Assembly (NCBI GenBank): GCA_021299565.1 | Contig: JAJTHA010000162.1 | Span: 1-8,205 of the forward strand | Reading direction: 5' to 3' | Source: Candidatus Caenarcanales bacterium | Lineage (GTDB): Bacteria > Cyanobacteriota > Vampirovibrionia > LMEP-6097 | DNA length: 8,205 nt | The notes under the pieces: model-generated | Told to the model about the DNA's origin: nothing | The model's database searches: none | The model's input: the letters and a program-made list of their open reading frames with translations, nothing else | Translations under genes and position numbers: made by a program | Part shown: positions 1-6,241 of the stretch, piece by piece | How positions within the stretch are numbered: the stretch's first letter is position 1 | Layout of the letters: every line of letters begins with the position of its first letter

Positions 1-1
1 A

Positions 2-703
2 ATGTATAAGTTTAGAGATGAGTTTTGTGCGAGCCTAGGAGTTAAATTAATTATTTCAGAAAACGAAGATGCTATCGCAAACAATATGAACCCATTCAAA
101 TTCGGCACTGATAAATGTTGTGCTGCTCTCAAAACAGGAGCCCTTCTTTCTGGCTTAGCTAAACACAAATTCGACGCAGCCTTTGGCGGTGCTAGAAGAG
201 AAGAGGAAAAATCAAGAGCCAAAGAAAGAGTTTATTCTGTGCGTGACGAATTTGGTCAGTGGGATCCTAAGAACCAAAGACCAGAATTATGGAATTTGTA
301 TAATTCGCAAATCAATGAAGGTGAATCAATTAGAGCGTTTCCTTTGTCTAACTGGACTGAAGTTGATATCTGGGAATACATCAAAGAAGAAAATATTCCG
401 ATAGTTCCTATTTATTATGCTGTTGAAAGAGATGTAGTAATTCGAAATGGCATAGTTATTCCTGTAGATGATTCGAAAGAATACTTGAAACCTCGTGTTG
501 GTGAGGAAGTGATCAAAATGAAATGTAGATTCAGATCACTCGGTTGTATGCCATGTACTGGCGCCGTTCAGTCGGATGTAACAGATATCGATGGCATTAT
601 TGCAGAAGCAAAAGCTGCTAGAAAATCAGAAAGAGAGAATAGAGTCATAGACCTAGGTTCAGACTCTTCGATGGAACAGAAAAAGAAAGAAGGATATTTC
701 TAA
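2..703 (+). CDS. cysD: Sulfate adenylyltransferase subunit 2 (ATP sulfurylase small subunit), 5' truncated by window edge
   Basis: This is the catalytic nucleotide-binding subunit of the heterodimeric CysDN ATP sulfurylase, which makes adenylyl sulfate (APS) and pyrophosphate from ATP and sulfate in the cytoplasm. The 233 visible residues match the family closely: FDAAFGGARREEEKSRAKER (58-77), WDPKNQRPELW, FPLSNWTEVDIWEYI and the C-terminal GYF. The family is usually about 300 residues, and the N-terminal SGGKDS-type PP-loop is not present here. The ATG at position 2 aligns with an internal methionine (MYKFRDEF resembles MYEFRDR about 70 residues into the E. coli protein), so the real start lies outside the window. 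The stop is one base before cysN, so the two are cotranscribed. The identity is very secure; the left boundary is artificial. Confidence 0.96.
   Translation: MYKFRDEFCASLGVKLIISENEDAIANNMNPFKFGTDKCCAALKTGALLSGLAKHKFDAAFGGARREEEKSRAKERVYSVRDEFGQWDPKNQRPELWNLYNSQINEGESIRAFPLSNWTEVDIWEYIKEENIPIVPIYYAVERDVVIRNGIVIPVDDSKEYLKPRVGEEVIKMKCRFRSLGCMPCTGAVQSDVTDIDGIIAEAKAARKSERENRVIDLGSDSSMEQKKKEGYF
688..694 (+). promoter_or_regulatory. Ribosome binding site of cysN
   Basis: AGAAGGA lies inside the last codons of cysD, ten bases before the cysN ATG at 705. It is one of only two clear Shine-Dalgarno sequences before a securely placed gene start in the window, and both belong to internal operon genes. 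It supports ATG 705 as the cysN start. Confidence 0.65.
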
Positions 704-704
704 A

Positions 705-1949
705 ATGGATATTTTGAGATTTACTACTGTGGGCAGTGTTGATGACGGTAAGTCAACTTTAATCGGTCGGATTTTATATGATTGTAAAAGTATCTTTGAA
801 GATCAATTGGCTGCTGTTCAGAAAACCAGCTCGAAGAGAGGATTTGAGGGTATAGATCTTTCGCTACTGACTGATGGGCTTGCTGCAGAAAGAGAGCAAG
901 GTATTACAATTGATGTTGCTTATAGATATTTCAACACACCAAAAAGAAAGTTCATAATTGCAGATACGCCAGGTCATGAGCAGTATACGCGCAATATGGT
1001 TACAGGCGCTTCAACTGCTAATCTCACTATCATTTTGATTGATGCTCGCAAGGGTATTCTGGATCAGTCTCGTAGACATGCTTTGATATCATCATTATTG
1101 GGGATTCAACATTTTATTGTTGCAATTAACAAAATGGATTTGGTTGATTATTCGCAGTCTATTTATGATCAGATAGTCACTGACTTCAAGCAACTGACTC
1201 AAAAGCTCGGTTTGGATCAAAGCCATATTACCTATATCCCAATTTCTGCTCTTAATGGTGATAATGTTGTCAATCAATCTGAGATTATGACTTGGTACAA
1301 AGGACCTACGGTTATTGATGTGCTAGAAACTGTTGATGTTCAAAGTGATTTAGAAAATAAAAAATTTAGACTGCCAGTGCAGTATGTGATTACCGCTGAC
1401 AACAATGACTTCAGGGGATTTGCTGGTCAAGTAAGTAGTGGTTCCATCAAAGCAGGAGATGCGGTGATTAGTTTGCCTTCGGCTAAAGTTTCTAAGGTTG
1501 CATATATCAGTGAATTCAATGGCAAGAAAACAGAAGCTCGCCCCCATGAATCTATTACCTTGGTGCTTGAGGATCAGATTGATACAAGCCGTGGTGACAT
1601 GATTGTCAAACGAGGAGAGGAGCCTATAGTCGCCAAAAATCTGATAGCAAATATTTGCTGGATGTCTGAGTCAAAGTTTGACTCAAGTAAAAAATATATG
1701 CTCAAACATTGTTCTAATATGGTTAGAGCAATTCCAAGCAAAATAAACTATAGATTAGATGTGAATACTTATGAGAAGCTAGAATCCTCAGACCTAAAAC
1801 TAAATGACATTGCTTCAGTGGAGTTCAAATTACAAAAACCTGTTTTGGCAGACTTGTATAAAGAGAACAAAGATACAGGAAGTTTTATTCTGATTGATGA
1901 ATTGAGCAATGCAACAGTTGCTGCCGGAATGATTACAGATTTAAATTAA
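705..1949 (+). CDS. cysN: Sulfate adenylyltransferase subunit 1 (ATP sulfurylase GTPase subunit)
   Basis: This is the GTPase subunit of ATP sulfurylase; GTP hydrolysis drives the unfavourable formation of APS by CysD. The 414-residue protein has all translation-factor-type GTPase motifs: P-loop GSVDDGKS (10-17), switch I region EREQGITID (62-70), DTPGH (87-91), NKMD (142-145) and SAL (181-183), followed by EF-Tu-like beta-barrel domains from about residue 220. E. coli CysN is somewhat longer (about 475). There is no C-terminal CysC (APS kinase) fusion as found in NodQ-type proteins, which agrees with the APS-reductase type of CysH encoded at 5487-6218. The start is fixed by an AGAAGGA ribosome site and by the one-base gap after cysD. 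Its TAA shares one base with the trpC ATG, so the transcript continues into trpC. Confidence 0.96.
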   Translation: MDILRFTTVGSVDDGKSTLIGRILYDCKSIFEDQLAAVQKTSSKRGFEGIDLSLLTDGLAAEREQGITIDVAYRYFNTPKRKFIIADTPGHEQYTRNMVTGASTANLTIILIDARKGILDQSRRHALISSLLGIQHFIVAINKMDLVDYSQSIYDQIVTDFKQLTQKLGLDQSHITYIPISALNGDNVVNQSEIMTWYKGPTVIDVLETVDVQSDLENKKFRLPVQYVITADNNDFRGFAGQVSSGSIKAGDAVISLPSAKVSKVAYISEFNGKKTEARPHESITLVLEDQIDTSRGDMIVKRGEEPIVAKNLIANICWMSESKFDSSKKYMLKHCSNMVRAIPSKINYRLDVNTYEKLESSDLKLNDIASVEFKLQKPVLADLYKENKDTGSFILIDELSNATVAAGMITDLN

Positions 1950-2752
1950 TGACAAAACTTGATGAGATCATAGAGAATAAAAAAATTGAAGTACAAAAGC
2001 TTGAATCAATTGATGATTTTATTGATAAATTAGATGACTTGAGACAAGCAGAATCGTTACCTGATTGCAAAGGATTTAGGCATGCTATTCAGGATGCTGA
2101 TGGACCTGCCTTAATTGCAGAAATCAAGAAAGCAAGTCCTAGTAAGGGTTTGATTAAAGAAAATTTTGATGCTCTTGAAATTGCCAAAAGCTATTATCAA
2201 GCAGGTGCTCATTGTTTATCGGTTTTGACTGATTCAAAATACTTCATGGGTAGTTATGAGAACTTGATTACTGTTTCGTCTGAGTATCCTATACCTTGTT
2301 TGTGTAAAGAATTTATTATTGACCCCAAGCAAATTTACCAAGCTAGGCTTTCTGGGGCTGATGCGATTTTGCTGATAGTTGCTGCTTTGAATGACACTCA
2401 AATCCAAGAACTCAGCGTATTGAGTTATGAGTTGGGAATGGATGTTTTGCTTGAGGTTCATGATGACTCTGAGATGCGTCGAGCTTTAAATACAGATATA
2501 GAATTGATTGGAATCAATAATAGAGATTTAAAAACTTTTGAGGTCTCATTGGATACTAGTTCCAAATTGGTTTCTAAATTCAGGAGTTCACTTGCAGGAA
2601 GAACACTGGTTGCAGAATCTGGCATTGCTACAAGACAAGATGTAATTGCTCTGCATAATTTGGGCTTTAAGGGATTTTTAGTAGGTGAAGCCTTAATTAA
2701 GCAAGATGATATTAAAAAAGCGACAGAGATGCTTTTGGGTTTAAATGGCTAG
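1949..2752 (+). CDS. trpC: Indole-3-glycerol-phosphate synthase
   Basis: This enzyme closes the ring of carboxyphenylamino-deoxyribulose phosphate to form indole-3-glycerol phosphate in tryptophan synthesis. The 267-residue protein is a full-length single-domain TIM barrel. The family's active-site residues are visible: Glu58 and Lys60 in AEIKKASPSKG, Lys120 in CLCKEF, Glu169 in LLEVHDD, Asn190 in GINNRDLKTF, and Glu223-Ser224 in VAESGI, with phosphate-binding FLVGEALI near the end. There is no fused phosphoribosylanthranilate isomerase (TrpF) domain. The ATG overlaps the cysN stop (TAATG) and has no Shine-Dalgarno sequence at a useful distance, so translation probably depends on termination-reinitiation coupling. 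No other trp gene is in the window. Sitting in a sulfate-activation operon is unusual; function is nevertheless secure from the sequence. Confidence 0.96.
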   Translation: MTKLDEIIENKKIEVQKLESIDDFIDKLDDLRQAESLPDCKGFRHAIQDADGPALIAEIKKASPSKGLIKENFDALEIAKSYYQAGAHCLSVLTDSKYFMGSYENLITVSSEYPIPCLCKEFIIDPKQIYQARLSGADAILLIVAALNDTQIQELSVLSYELGMDVLLEVHDDSEMRRALNTDIELIGINNRDLKTFEVSLDTSSKLVSKFRSSLAGRTLVAESGIATRQDVIALHNLGFKGFLVGEALIKQDDIKKATEMLLGLNG

Positions 2753-2764
2753 ATTTGTTATCTT

Positions 2765-2773
2765 TGCTATAAA
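2765..2773 (+). promoter_or_regulatory. Possible extended -10 promoter before the cysteine peptidase gene
   Basis: TGCTATAAA is a TGn extended -10 with five of six matches to TATAAT, in the 50-base gap after trpC. Transcription would start near 2780. No good -35 is visible at 16-18 bases. A second hexamer, TATAGT (2794-2799), would start transcription near 2806 and would then require translation from the ATG at 2839. The gene may also be read through from trpC, since I see no terminator hairpin in the gap. This is inferred from motif resemblance only. Confidence 0.35.
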
Positions 2774-2802
2774 ATTCCCTTTGTTTATGACTTTATAGTT
2801 AT

Positions 2803-3639
2803 ATGGTTGGTGAAATAAAGGCTTTTCATAGGAATCAAATGCCTTATATATGTCAGGCTGACGCTAGTATTCCTGTTTTGGCAGTGCATGATCCTGAAAA
2901 TAAACAAGGCCATGGCAAAATAAGTAATCAAGGGACTTATTGCGGTCCAGTTGCTGCAGCGCAAGCTTTAATCGGTAGATGCTTGGCAGACCCATCTTTG
3001 CAAAATCTTTTGCCTGCAAGAGATCATGGTGAGTCAGAAAATAACTATCAGTCAAGGATAATCAATAAGCTTGCAAAAGACATGGGTACTTCTAATGATC
3101 TAAAGAAAATGGAAACGGCTGGAACTACAGCACAACAATTAAGTGATGGCATTGAAAAATTCGTACAAGATAGGGGTTTTAAACTAAGGAATAATAGATG
3201 GTCAGGTTGGGGTGCTGGTGAACTTAATCCAGCATCTATTACAGATTTCCCGAGTGTTGAGGAGATTCAAGAAGCTGTTGCTAATCCTAATTTAGATTCA
3301 ATTGCGCATATGGGTTGGTATGACGAAAGCTGGCGCAAAGATACCTTCAACCGTAATGGAGGACACTTCGCAGTATTTAAAGGAGTGAATTCTGATGGCA
3401 CTTTTACTATGCATGATCCCTCGCCAAGGGCAGGTGGTCAAGCCTCTGATGTTGAAATTTCCCATTTAGTGGATATTGGAAAACTTGTTAATGGAAAGCT
3501 TGAGGATGGTCGAGATGTTTTTTCGGCTAGCCATAATATTTTGACGTTAAAAGGTATAATTCCCAAGCCAAAAAACAATATTGAAATTTTCCCAATTCTT
3601 GATGGAGTTTTTCAATTTGGAATTGAAAGAAAAAACTAA
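2803..3639 (+). CDS. Predicted papain-like (C39-like) cysteine peptidase, substrate unknown
   Basis: I do not recognise a named gene. The 278-residue protein has the layout of the C39-like papain-fold peptidases: a nucleophile motif GTYCGPVAAAQAL with Cys47, then about 140 residues later GGHFAVFKGV with His188, and a following HDPSP with Asp205 as the likely third catalytic residue. The intervening part (residues 60-180) is rich in charged and polar residues. There is no signal peptide, transmembrane segment or fused ABC transporter, so it is not a complete bacteriocin-processing exporter; it may be cytoplasmic. The ATG at 2803 lacks a ribosome site; an in-frame ATG at 2839 (Met13) has AGGA five bases upstream, and the peptidase motifs do not need the first 12 residues, so the shorter 266-residue form is quite possible. 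The stop abuts the convergent guaB3 stop with no base between them. The fold call is fairly good; catalytic activity is inferred. Confidence 0.7.
   Translation: MVGEIKAFHRNQMPYICQADASIPVLAVHDPENKQGHGKISNQGTYCGPVAAAQALIGRCLADPSLQNLLPARDHGESENNYQSRIINKLAKDMGTSNDLKKMETAGTTAQQLSDGIEKFVQDRGFKLRNNRWSGWGAGELNPASITDFPSVEEIQEAVANPNLDSIAHMGWYDESWRKDTFNRNGGHFAVFKGVNSDGTFTMHDPSPRAGGQASDVEISHLVDIGKLVNGKLEDGRDVFSASHNILTLKGIIPKPKNNIEIFPILDGVFQFGIERKN
2830..2833 (+). promoter_or_regulatory. Possible ribosome binding site for an alternative peptidase start
   Basis: AGGA ends five bases before the in-frame ATG at 2839. The upstream ATG at 2803 has nothing comparable. This site argues for initiation at 2839, which would give a 266-residue protein. 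Confidence 0.4.
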
Positions 3640-4821
3640 CTACCTTCCCATACCAAGCTTTTGCGCTTGTTGATAGACTTTGCCTTCACTCAAAATTGAA
3701 GGAGCGACAATGACTTCAACATCTTGCATCTCTTTTAAATTATGAGCCCCAAGAGTTGCCATAGAAGTCTTGATAGCTCCTACTAGGTTTTGACTGCCAT
3801 CGTCTCTAGAAGCTGGTCCATACAATAGTTCTTGCAAACTTGAATCAGTTCCCACTTGAATTCTAGTACCACGCGGTAAAACAGGACTTGGAGTTGCCAT
3901 GCCCCAATGGAAACCCTTTGCGGGAGCTTCTTTGGTACGGGCGAATGGCGAACCTATCATCACGGCATCAGCACCGCAAGCAAGTGCCTTGCAGATATCG
4001 CCGCCGCCAGCCATACCACCGTCAGCAACTATTGGGATATAACGATTGGATTTTGCAAAATAATCATCGCGAGCTTTTCTACAATCAGCAATTGTTGTAG
4101 CCATAGGAACTCCAATTCCAAGAACTCCTCTTGATGTACAAGCCGCTCCAGGACCTATTCCTACAAGTAGTCCAGCAATTCCTGTATCCATTAGTTTAAG
4201 AGCGATATTGTAATCTACGCAATTACCTACAACTACGGGTAATTTGGTTTTTACACAAAAGTCTTTTAAATCTAATTGATTTGCTGGATTAATTGATTCA
4301 TGTTTGAGTCCGATGACGGTAGATTGAATCACCAATATATCAACTCCAGCTTCTTCCAAAGTCTGATACCATTCATTGGCTTGGTATGGCAAAATCGAGA
4401 CTGCGACAGGCTTTGATTTGTCTTTTAGATCAGCTTTGATTTTGCTAATAACTTTTTTGATTAGATCTGGTTTTATTGGTTCTTTATATAATTTTTGCAT
4501 TAATTCTACGAAGCTAGATTTATCTGCTTGAATAATTTGCTCGAGTATCTCTTTGTAATTTTCGTAGCGTGTGTAAATTCCATTTAGGTTGAGAACCGCA
4601 AAAGCACCGTGATCAAGAATAATTGAAGCGTTATCAGGGCTAACTACAGAGTCCATGGCACTTGCAATAATTGGAGTTTCAAACTTGAAGCCTGCAAGCT
4701 TCCAAGTTGTATCAGTAAGCTCAATATCTAAAGTATTACCCGCTGGCACAAGTGCTATTTCATCAAAGCCATAGGCTCTTCTGGATTTTTTGCCTAGACC
4801 AATTTCTAGTTCTTGATTCAT
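3640..4821 (-). CDS. guaB3: GuaB3-family IMP dehydrogenase-related protein
   Basis: This belongs to the IMP dehydrogenase/GMP reductase TIM-barrel family, acting in purine nucleotide metabolism with NAD(H) or NADPH. The 393-residue protein shows ETPIIASAMDSVV near the N-terminus (48-60), the catalytic loop GIGPGAACTSRG with Cys228, the phosphate-binding ADGGMAGGGD (266-275) and GSPFA (290-294), and the HWGMATPSPVLPRGTRI stretch (305-321) that I associate with the GuaB3 branch. The tandem CBS domains of ordinary GuaB (about 490 residues) are absent. From memory, GuaB3 is found mainly in Cyanobacteria, where a member has IMP dehydrogenase activity, and in Actinobacteria, where the role is unclear; the direction of the reaction here is not provable from sequence. 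It lies 55 bases downstream of the siroheme gene on the same strand, with a weak -10 possibility (TAAGAT, 4837-4832) and no ribosome site. Confidence 0.88.
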   Translation of the reverse strand: MNQELEIGLGKKSRRAYGFDEIALVPAGNTLDIELTDTTWKLAGFKFETPIIASAMDSVVSPDNASIILDHGAFAVLNLNGIYTRYENYKEILEQIIQADKSSFVELMQKLYKEPIKPDLIKKVISKIKADLKDKSKPVAVSILPYQANEWYQTLEEAGVDILVIQSTVIGLKHESINPANQLDLKDFCVKTKLPVVVGNCVDYNIALKLMDTGIAGLLVGIGPGAACTSRGVLGIGVPMATTIADCRKARDDYFAKSNRYIPIVADGGMAGGGDICKALACGADAVMIGSPFARTKEAPAKGFHWGMATPSPVLPRGTRIQVGTDSSLQELLYGPASRDDGSQNLVGAIKTSMATLGAHNLKEMQDVEVIVAPSILSEGKVYQQAQKLGMGR

Positions 4822-4825
4822 ATTA

Positions 4826-4841
4826 GAGATGATCTTATCTC
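4826..4841. repeat. Small inverted repeat upstream of guaB3
   Basis: GAGAT and ATCTC flank six bases (GATCTT), four bases upstream of the guaB3 start codon. The arms are only 5 bp, so this could be an operator or chance. It is too weak and has no T-run suitable for a terminator. Confidence 0.2.
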
Positions 4842-4876
4842 AAAAATAAAATAATTTATGTTAAGAAAAGATGTAC

Positions 4877-5497
4877 TTATTGTCCGCTTATTTTAAAAAT
4901 CCTATCAGTAAACCATCTAATTAATTTAGCTCTTCTTTTCAAATTTTGTTCTCCAGGAATTTTTTGGTTAACTATTTCCCTGAAATCACTAATAATTGGA
5001 ATTAATTTTTTGTAGTCTCTATCAATGATGATTTGCAAATCTTTGCGAATCTTTTGTGTGACAGAAGGTGTTTGACCATTGGTGTTAATAGCTACTTTAA
5101 TGGCTCCAGAGTCGATGATACTCGGTAAATCAAAATCACAATACTCAGGTTGATCTACAGAGTTTGTGAGAATGCCTTGATCTCTACATCTATTTGCAAT
5201 CATATTATTCAGCTCTTCGATATTGGTTGCGGCAATAACTATAAAAGCATTTTTCTCATCACCAAATTCATATTCTCTTTCTATGAATTGAATATTTCTC
5301 CTGTAGGGAAACTCTCCCTCAAGTTGTCTCACCTCATCAATAATTTGTGGGGCTATCACTACTAGTTTAGCCTCTGTATTTATTAGGCTGATTAGTTTTT
5401 GGTAAGCAATAAAACCACCTCCTACTATCAAAACTCTTTTGCCATTAAGTTTTAAGAAAACAGGATAGAGTTTATTTTCTTCTATATTAGATGAAAT
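4877..5497 (-). CDS. Precorrin-2 dehydrogenase / sirohydrochlorin ferrochelatase (siroheme synthase N-terminal type), probable ATT start
   Basis: This is a Met8p/CysG-N-like bifunctional enzyme that oxidises precorrin-2 with NAD and inserts iron to make siroheme, the cofactor of assimilatory sulfite reductase. Counted from the ATT start (206 residues), it opens with LYPVFLKLNGKRVLIVGGG, with the Rossmann GGGFIA at 26-31. It then has the family's TNSVDQPEYCDFDLPS, with Asp115 in the position of the catalytic aspartate, and GAIKVAINTNGQTPS. The CysG methyltransferase domain is absent. Homologues begin just before the LYPVFL stretch. The only in-frame ATG, GTG or TTG upstream is a TTG at 5608, which would run 122 bases inside cysH and add an implausible tail; the next TTG downstream falls inside the first beta-strand. 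AAGGAGGAG followed by ATT at 5497-5495 is therefore the best start. It overlaps the cysH end by 11 bases, indicating cotranscription and translational coupling with cysH. Confidence 0.9.
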   Translation of the reverse strand: MSSNIEENKLYPVFLKLNGKRVLIVGGGFIAYQKLISLINTEAKLVVIAPQIIDEVRQLEGEFPYRRNIQFIEREYEFGDEKNAFIVIAATNIEELNNMIANRCRDQGILTNSVDQPEYCDFDLPSIIDSGAIKVAINTNGQTPSVTQKIRKDLQIIIDRDYKKLIPIISDFREIVNQKIPGEQNLKRRAKLIRWFTDRIFKISGQ

Positions 5498-6218
5498 ACT
5501 CTCCTCCTTGTTTGGTGTCTTGAAGATGCAGTCCGCATTCGACTTTGTCTTTGCCAGCCCAGCGTCCTTCCCTGTCTTGTCCCGGTTTGGTACAGGGTTC
5601 GCAGCCAATACTATCGTAGCCCTTATCTAGTAACAAATTATAAGGGATTTGATTCTCGTGAATATATTTCCAAACATCAGATTTTGTCCAGTTTACTAAT
5701 GGGTTGATTTTACCTAGTTGAAATTTATTATCAAATTCAATTATTTTTGATTTTGCTCTAACTTCTGTTTGTTCTTTACGAATCGAACTTATCCATGCGT
5801 ATTTCCCCTCTAATAATTTATTTAGTGGGACAAGCTTTCTCATATAGCAGCATTGATCAGGGTCTCTTTCAAATAAATTTTTGCCATATCTTTCATCCTG
5901 TTCGGCGACGCTTAGTTCAGGACTAACTATTTGAATTGATAAATTATATTTGTTTTCAAATTTGTCTTTAAGTTCAAGAGTTTCTTGAAATTGATAGCCA
6001 GTATCAAGATTGGCAATTTTGATTTGTTTAGCTTGATCAATTTTTGATAAAATTTCTAAGATCACGCAGCCCTCAGGTCCAAATGCTGTCAGAAAAAGGA
6101 TCTCGCCATGATTAGATAAGCGCTTAACTATCTCTTCTAGGACTTTTTCTGCTGAATAAGAATCTAATTCTTCTCCGAGTTTATCCCATTCTTCTTTTGT
6201 TTTTGGAAATAATAGCAT
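5487..6218 (-). CDS. cysH: Assimilatory adenylyl-sulfate (APS) reductase, iron-sulfur type
   Basis: This reduces activated sulfate to sulfite with a thiol donor such as thioredoxin, in the cytoplasm. The 243-residue protein shows the adenylyl-sulfate-binding fold of the PAPS/APS reductase family (LTAFGPEGCVILEIL, 43-57; NLDTGYQF, 70-77) and, decisively, Cys123-Cys124 in DQCCYMRK plus Cys206 and Cys209 in GCEPCT. These four cysteines bind a [4Fe-4S] cluster in APS reductases and are missing in PAPS-specific CysH. The C-terminal GRWAGKDKVECGLH carries the catalytic Cys228. APS use fits the absence of APS kinase here and the nearby cysDN. Some four-cysteine members accept both substrates, so specificity is a strong inference. 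The end overlaps the siroheme gene; the start is 23 bases from the divergent cutA start, with no ribosome site. Confidence 0.95.
   Translation of the reverse strand: MLLFPKTKEEWDKLGEELDSYSAEKVLEEIVKRLSNHGEILFLTAFGPEGCVILEILSKIDQAKQIKIANLDTGYQFQETLELKDKFENKYNLSIQIVSPELSVAEQDERYGKNLFERDPDQCCYMRKLVPLNKLLEGKYAWISSIRKEQTEVRAKSKIIEFDNKFQLGKINPLVNWTKSDVWKYIHENQIPYNLLLDKGYDSIGCEPCTKPGQDREGRWAGKDKVECGLHLQDTKQGGEYFI
5501..5509 (-). promoter_or_regulatory. Strong Shine-Dalgarno sequence deciding an ATT start
   Basis: AAGGAGGAG on the minus strand is a nearly perfect anti-16S match, inside the last cysH codons. Five bases separate its AAGGAGG core from the in-frame ATT at 5497-5495. The cysH stop TAA (5489-5487) is immediately downstream, so ribosomes finishing cysH would be in place to reinitiate. 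Confidence 0.7.
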
Positions 6219-6220
6219 CC

Positions 6221-6234
6221 AATTATATATAATT
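6221..6234. promoter_or_regulatory. Divergent cysH/cutA promoter core: 14-bp palindrome with TATAAT on both strands
   Basis: AATTATATATAATT is a perfect palindrome lying between the two start codons (6218 and 6242). It contains a consensus TATAAT on the plus strand (6228-6233) ending eight bases before the cutA ATG, and one on the minus strand (6227-6222) ending three bases before the cysH ATG. The plus-strand spacing predicts a leaderless or nearly leaderless cutA mRNA. For cysH, TAAAAT on the minus strand (6237-6232), 13 bases before the ATG, is a better-spaced alternative. No convincing -35 is seen for either. AT-richness makes chance palindromes possible. Confidence 0.45.
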
Positions 6235-6241
6235 TTACAGT

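Noticed and set aside
2..4. ATG at position 2 as a true cysD start
   Set aside because: It aligns to an internal methionine; about 70 family-typical residues with the ATP-binding loop are missing, so the gene is cut by the window, not truncated in the genome.
183..404. Short open frames overlapping the main genes (183-404, 1095-1277, 1350-1547, 2234-2461, 2864-3055, 3888-4134, 5150-5365)
   Set aside because: Each lies wholly inside a securely identified or well-supported gene in another frame, has no family resemblance and no ribosome site, so they are shadows.
2803..3639. Peptidase plus neighbours as a bacteriocin/peptide maturation-export system
   Set aside because: No ABC transporter domain, no small double-glycine leader peptide gene and no modification enzyme are present; neighbours are housekeeping genes.
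4822..4876. Rho-independent terminator between the siroheme gene and guaB3
   Set aside because: The 55 bases are AT-rich with T-runs but hold no GC-rich stem; the GAGAT/ATCTC repeat is too short and has no T-tract in the right place.
5498..5608. Upstream TTG (5608-5606) as start of the siroheme gene
   Set aside because: It would place 122 bases of overlap inside the conserved APS-reductase C-terminus (iron-sulfur CxxC and ECGLH) and add 37 residues that homologues do not have; no ribosome site is seen there.
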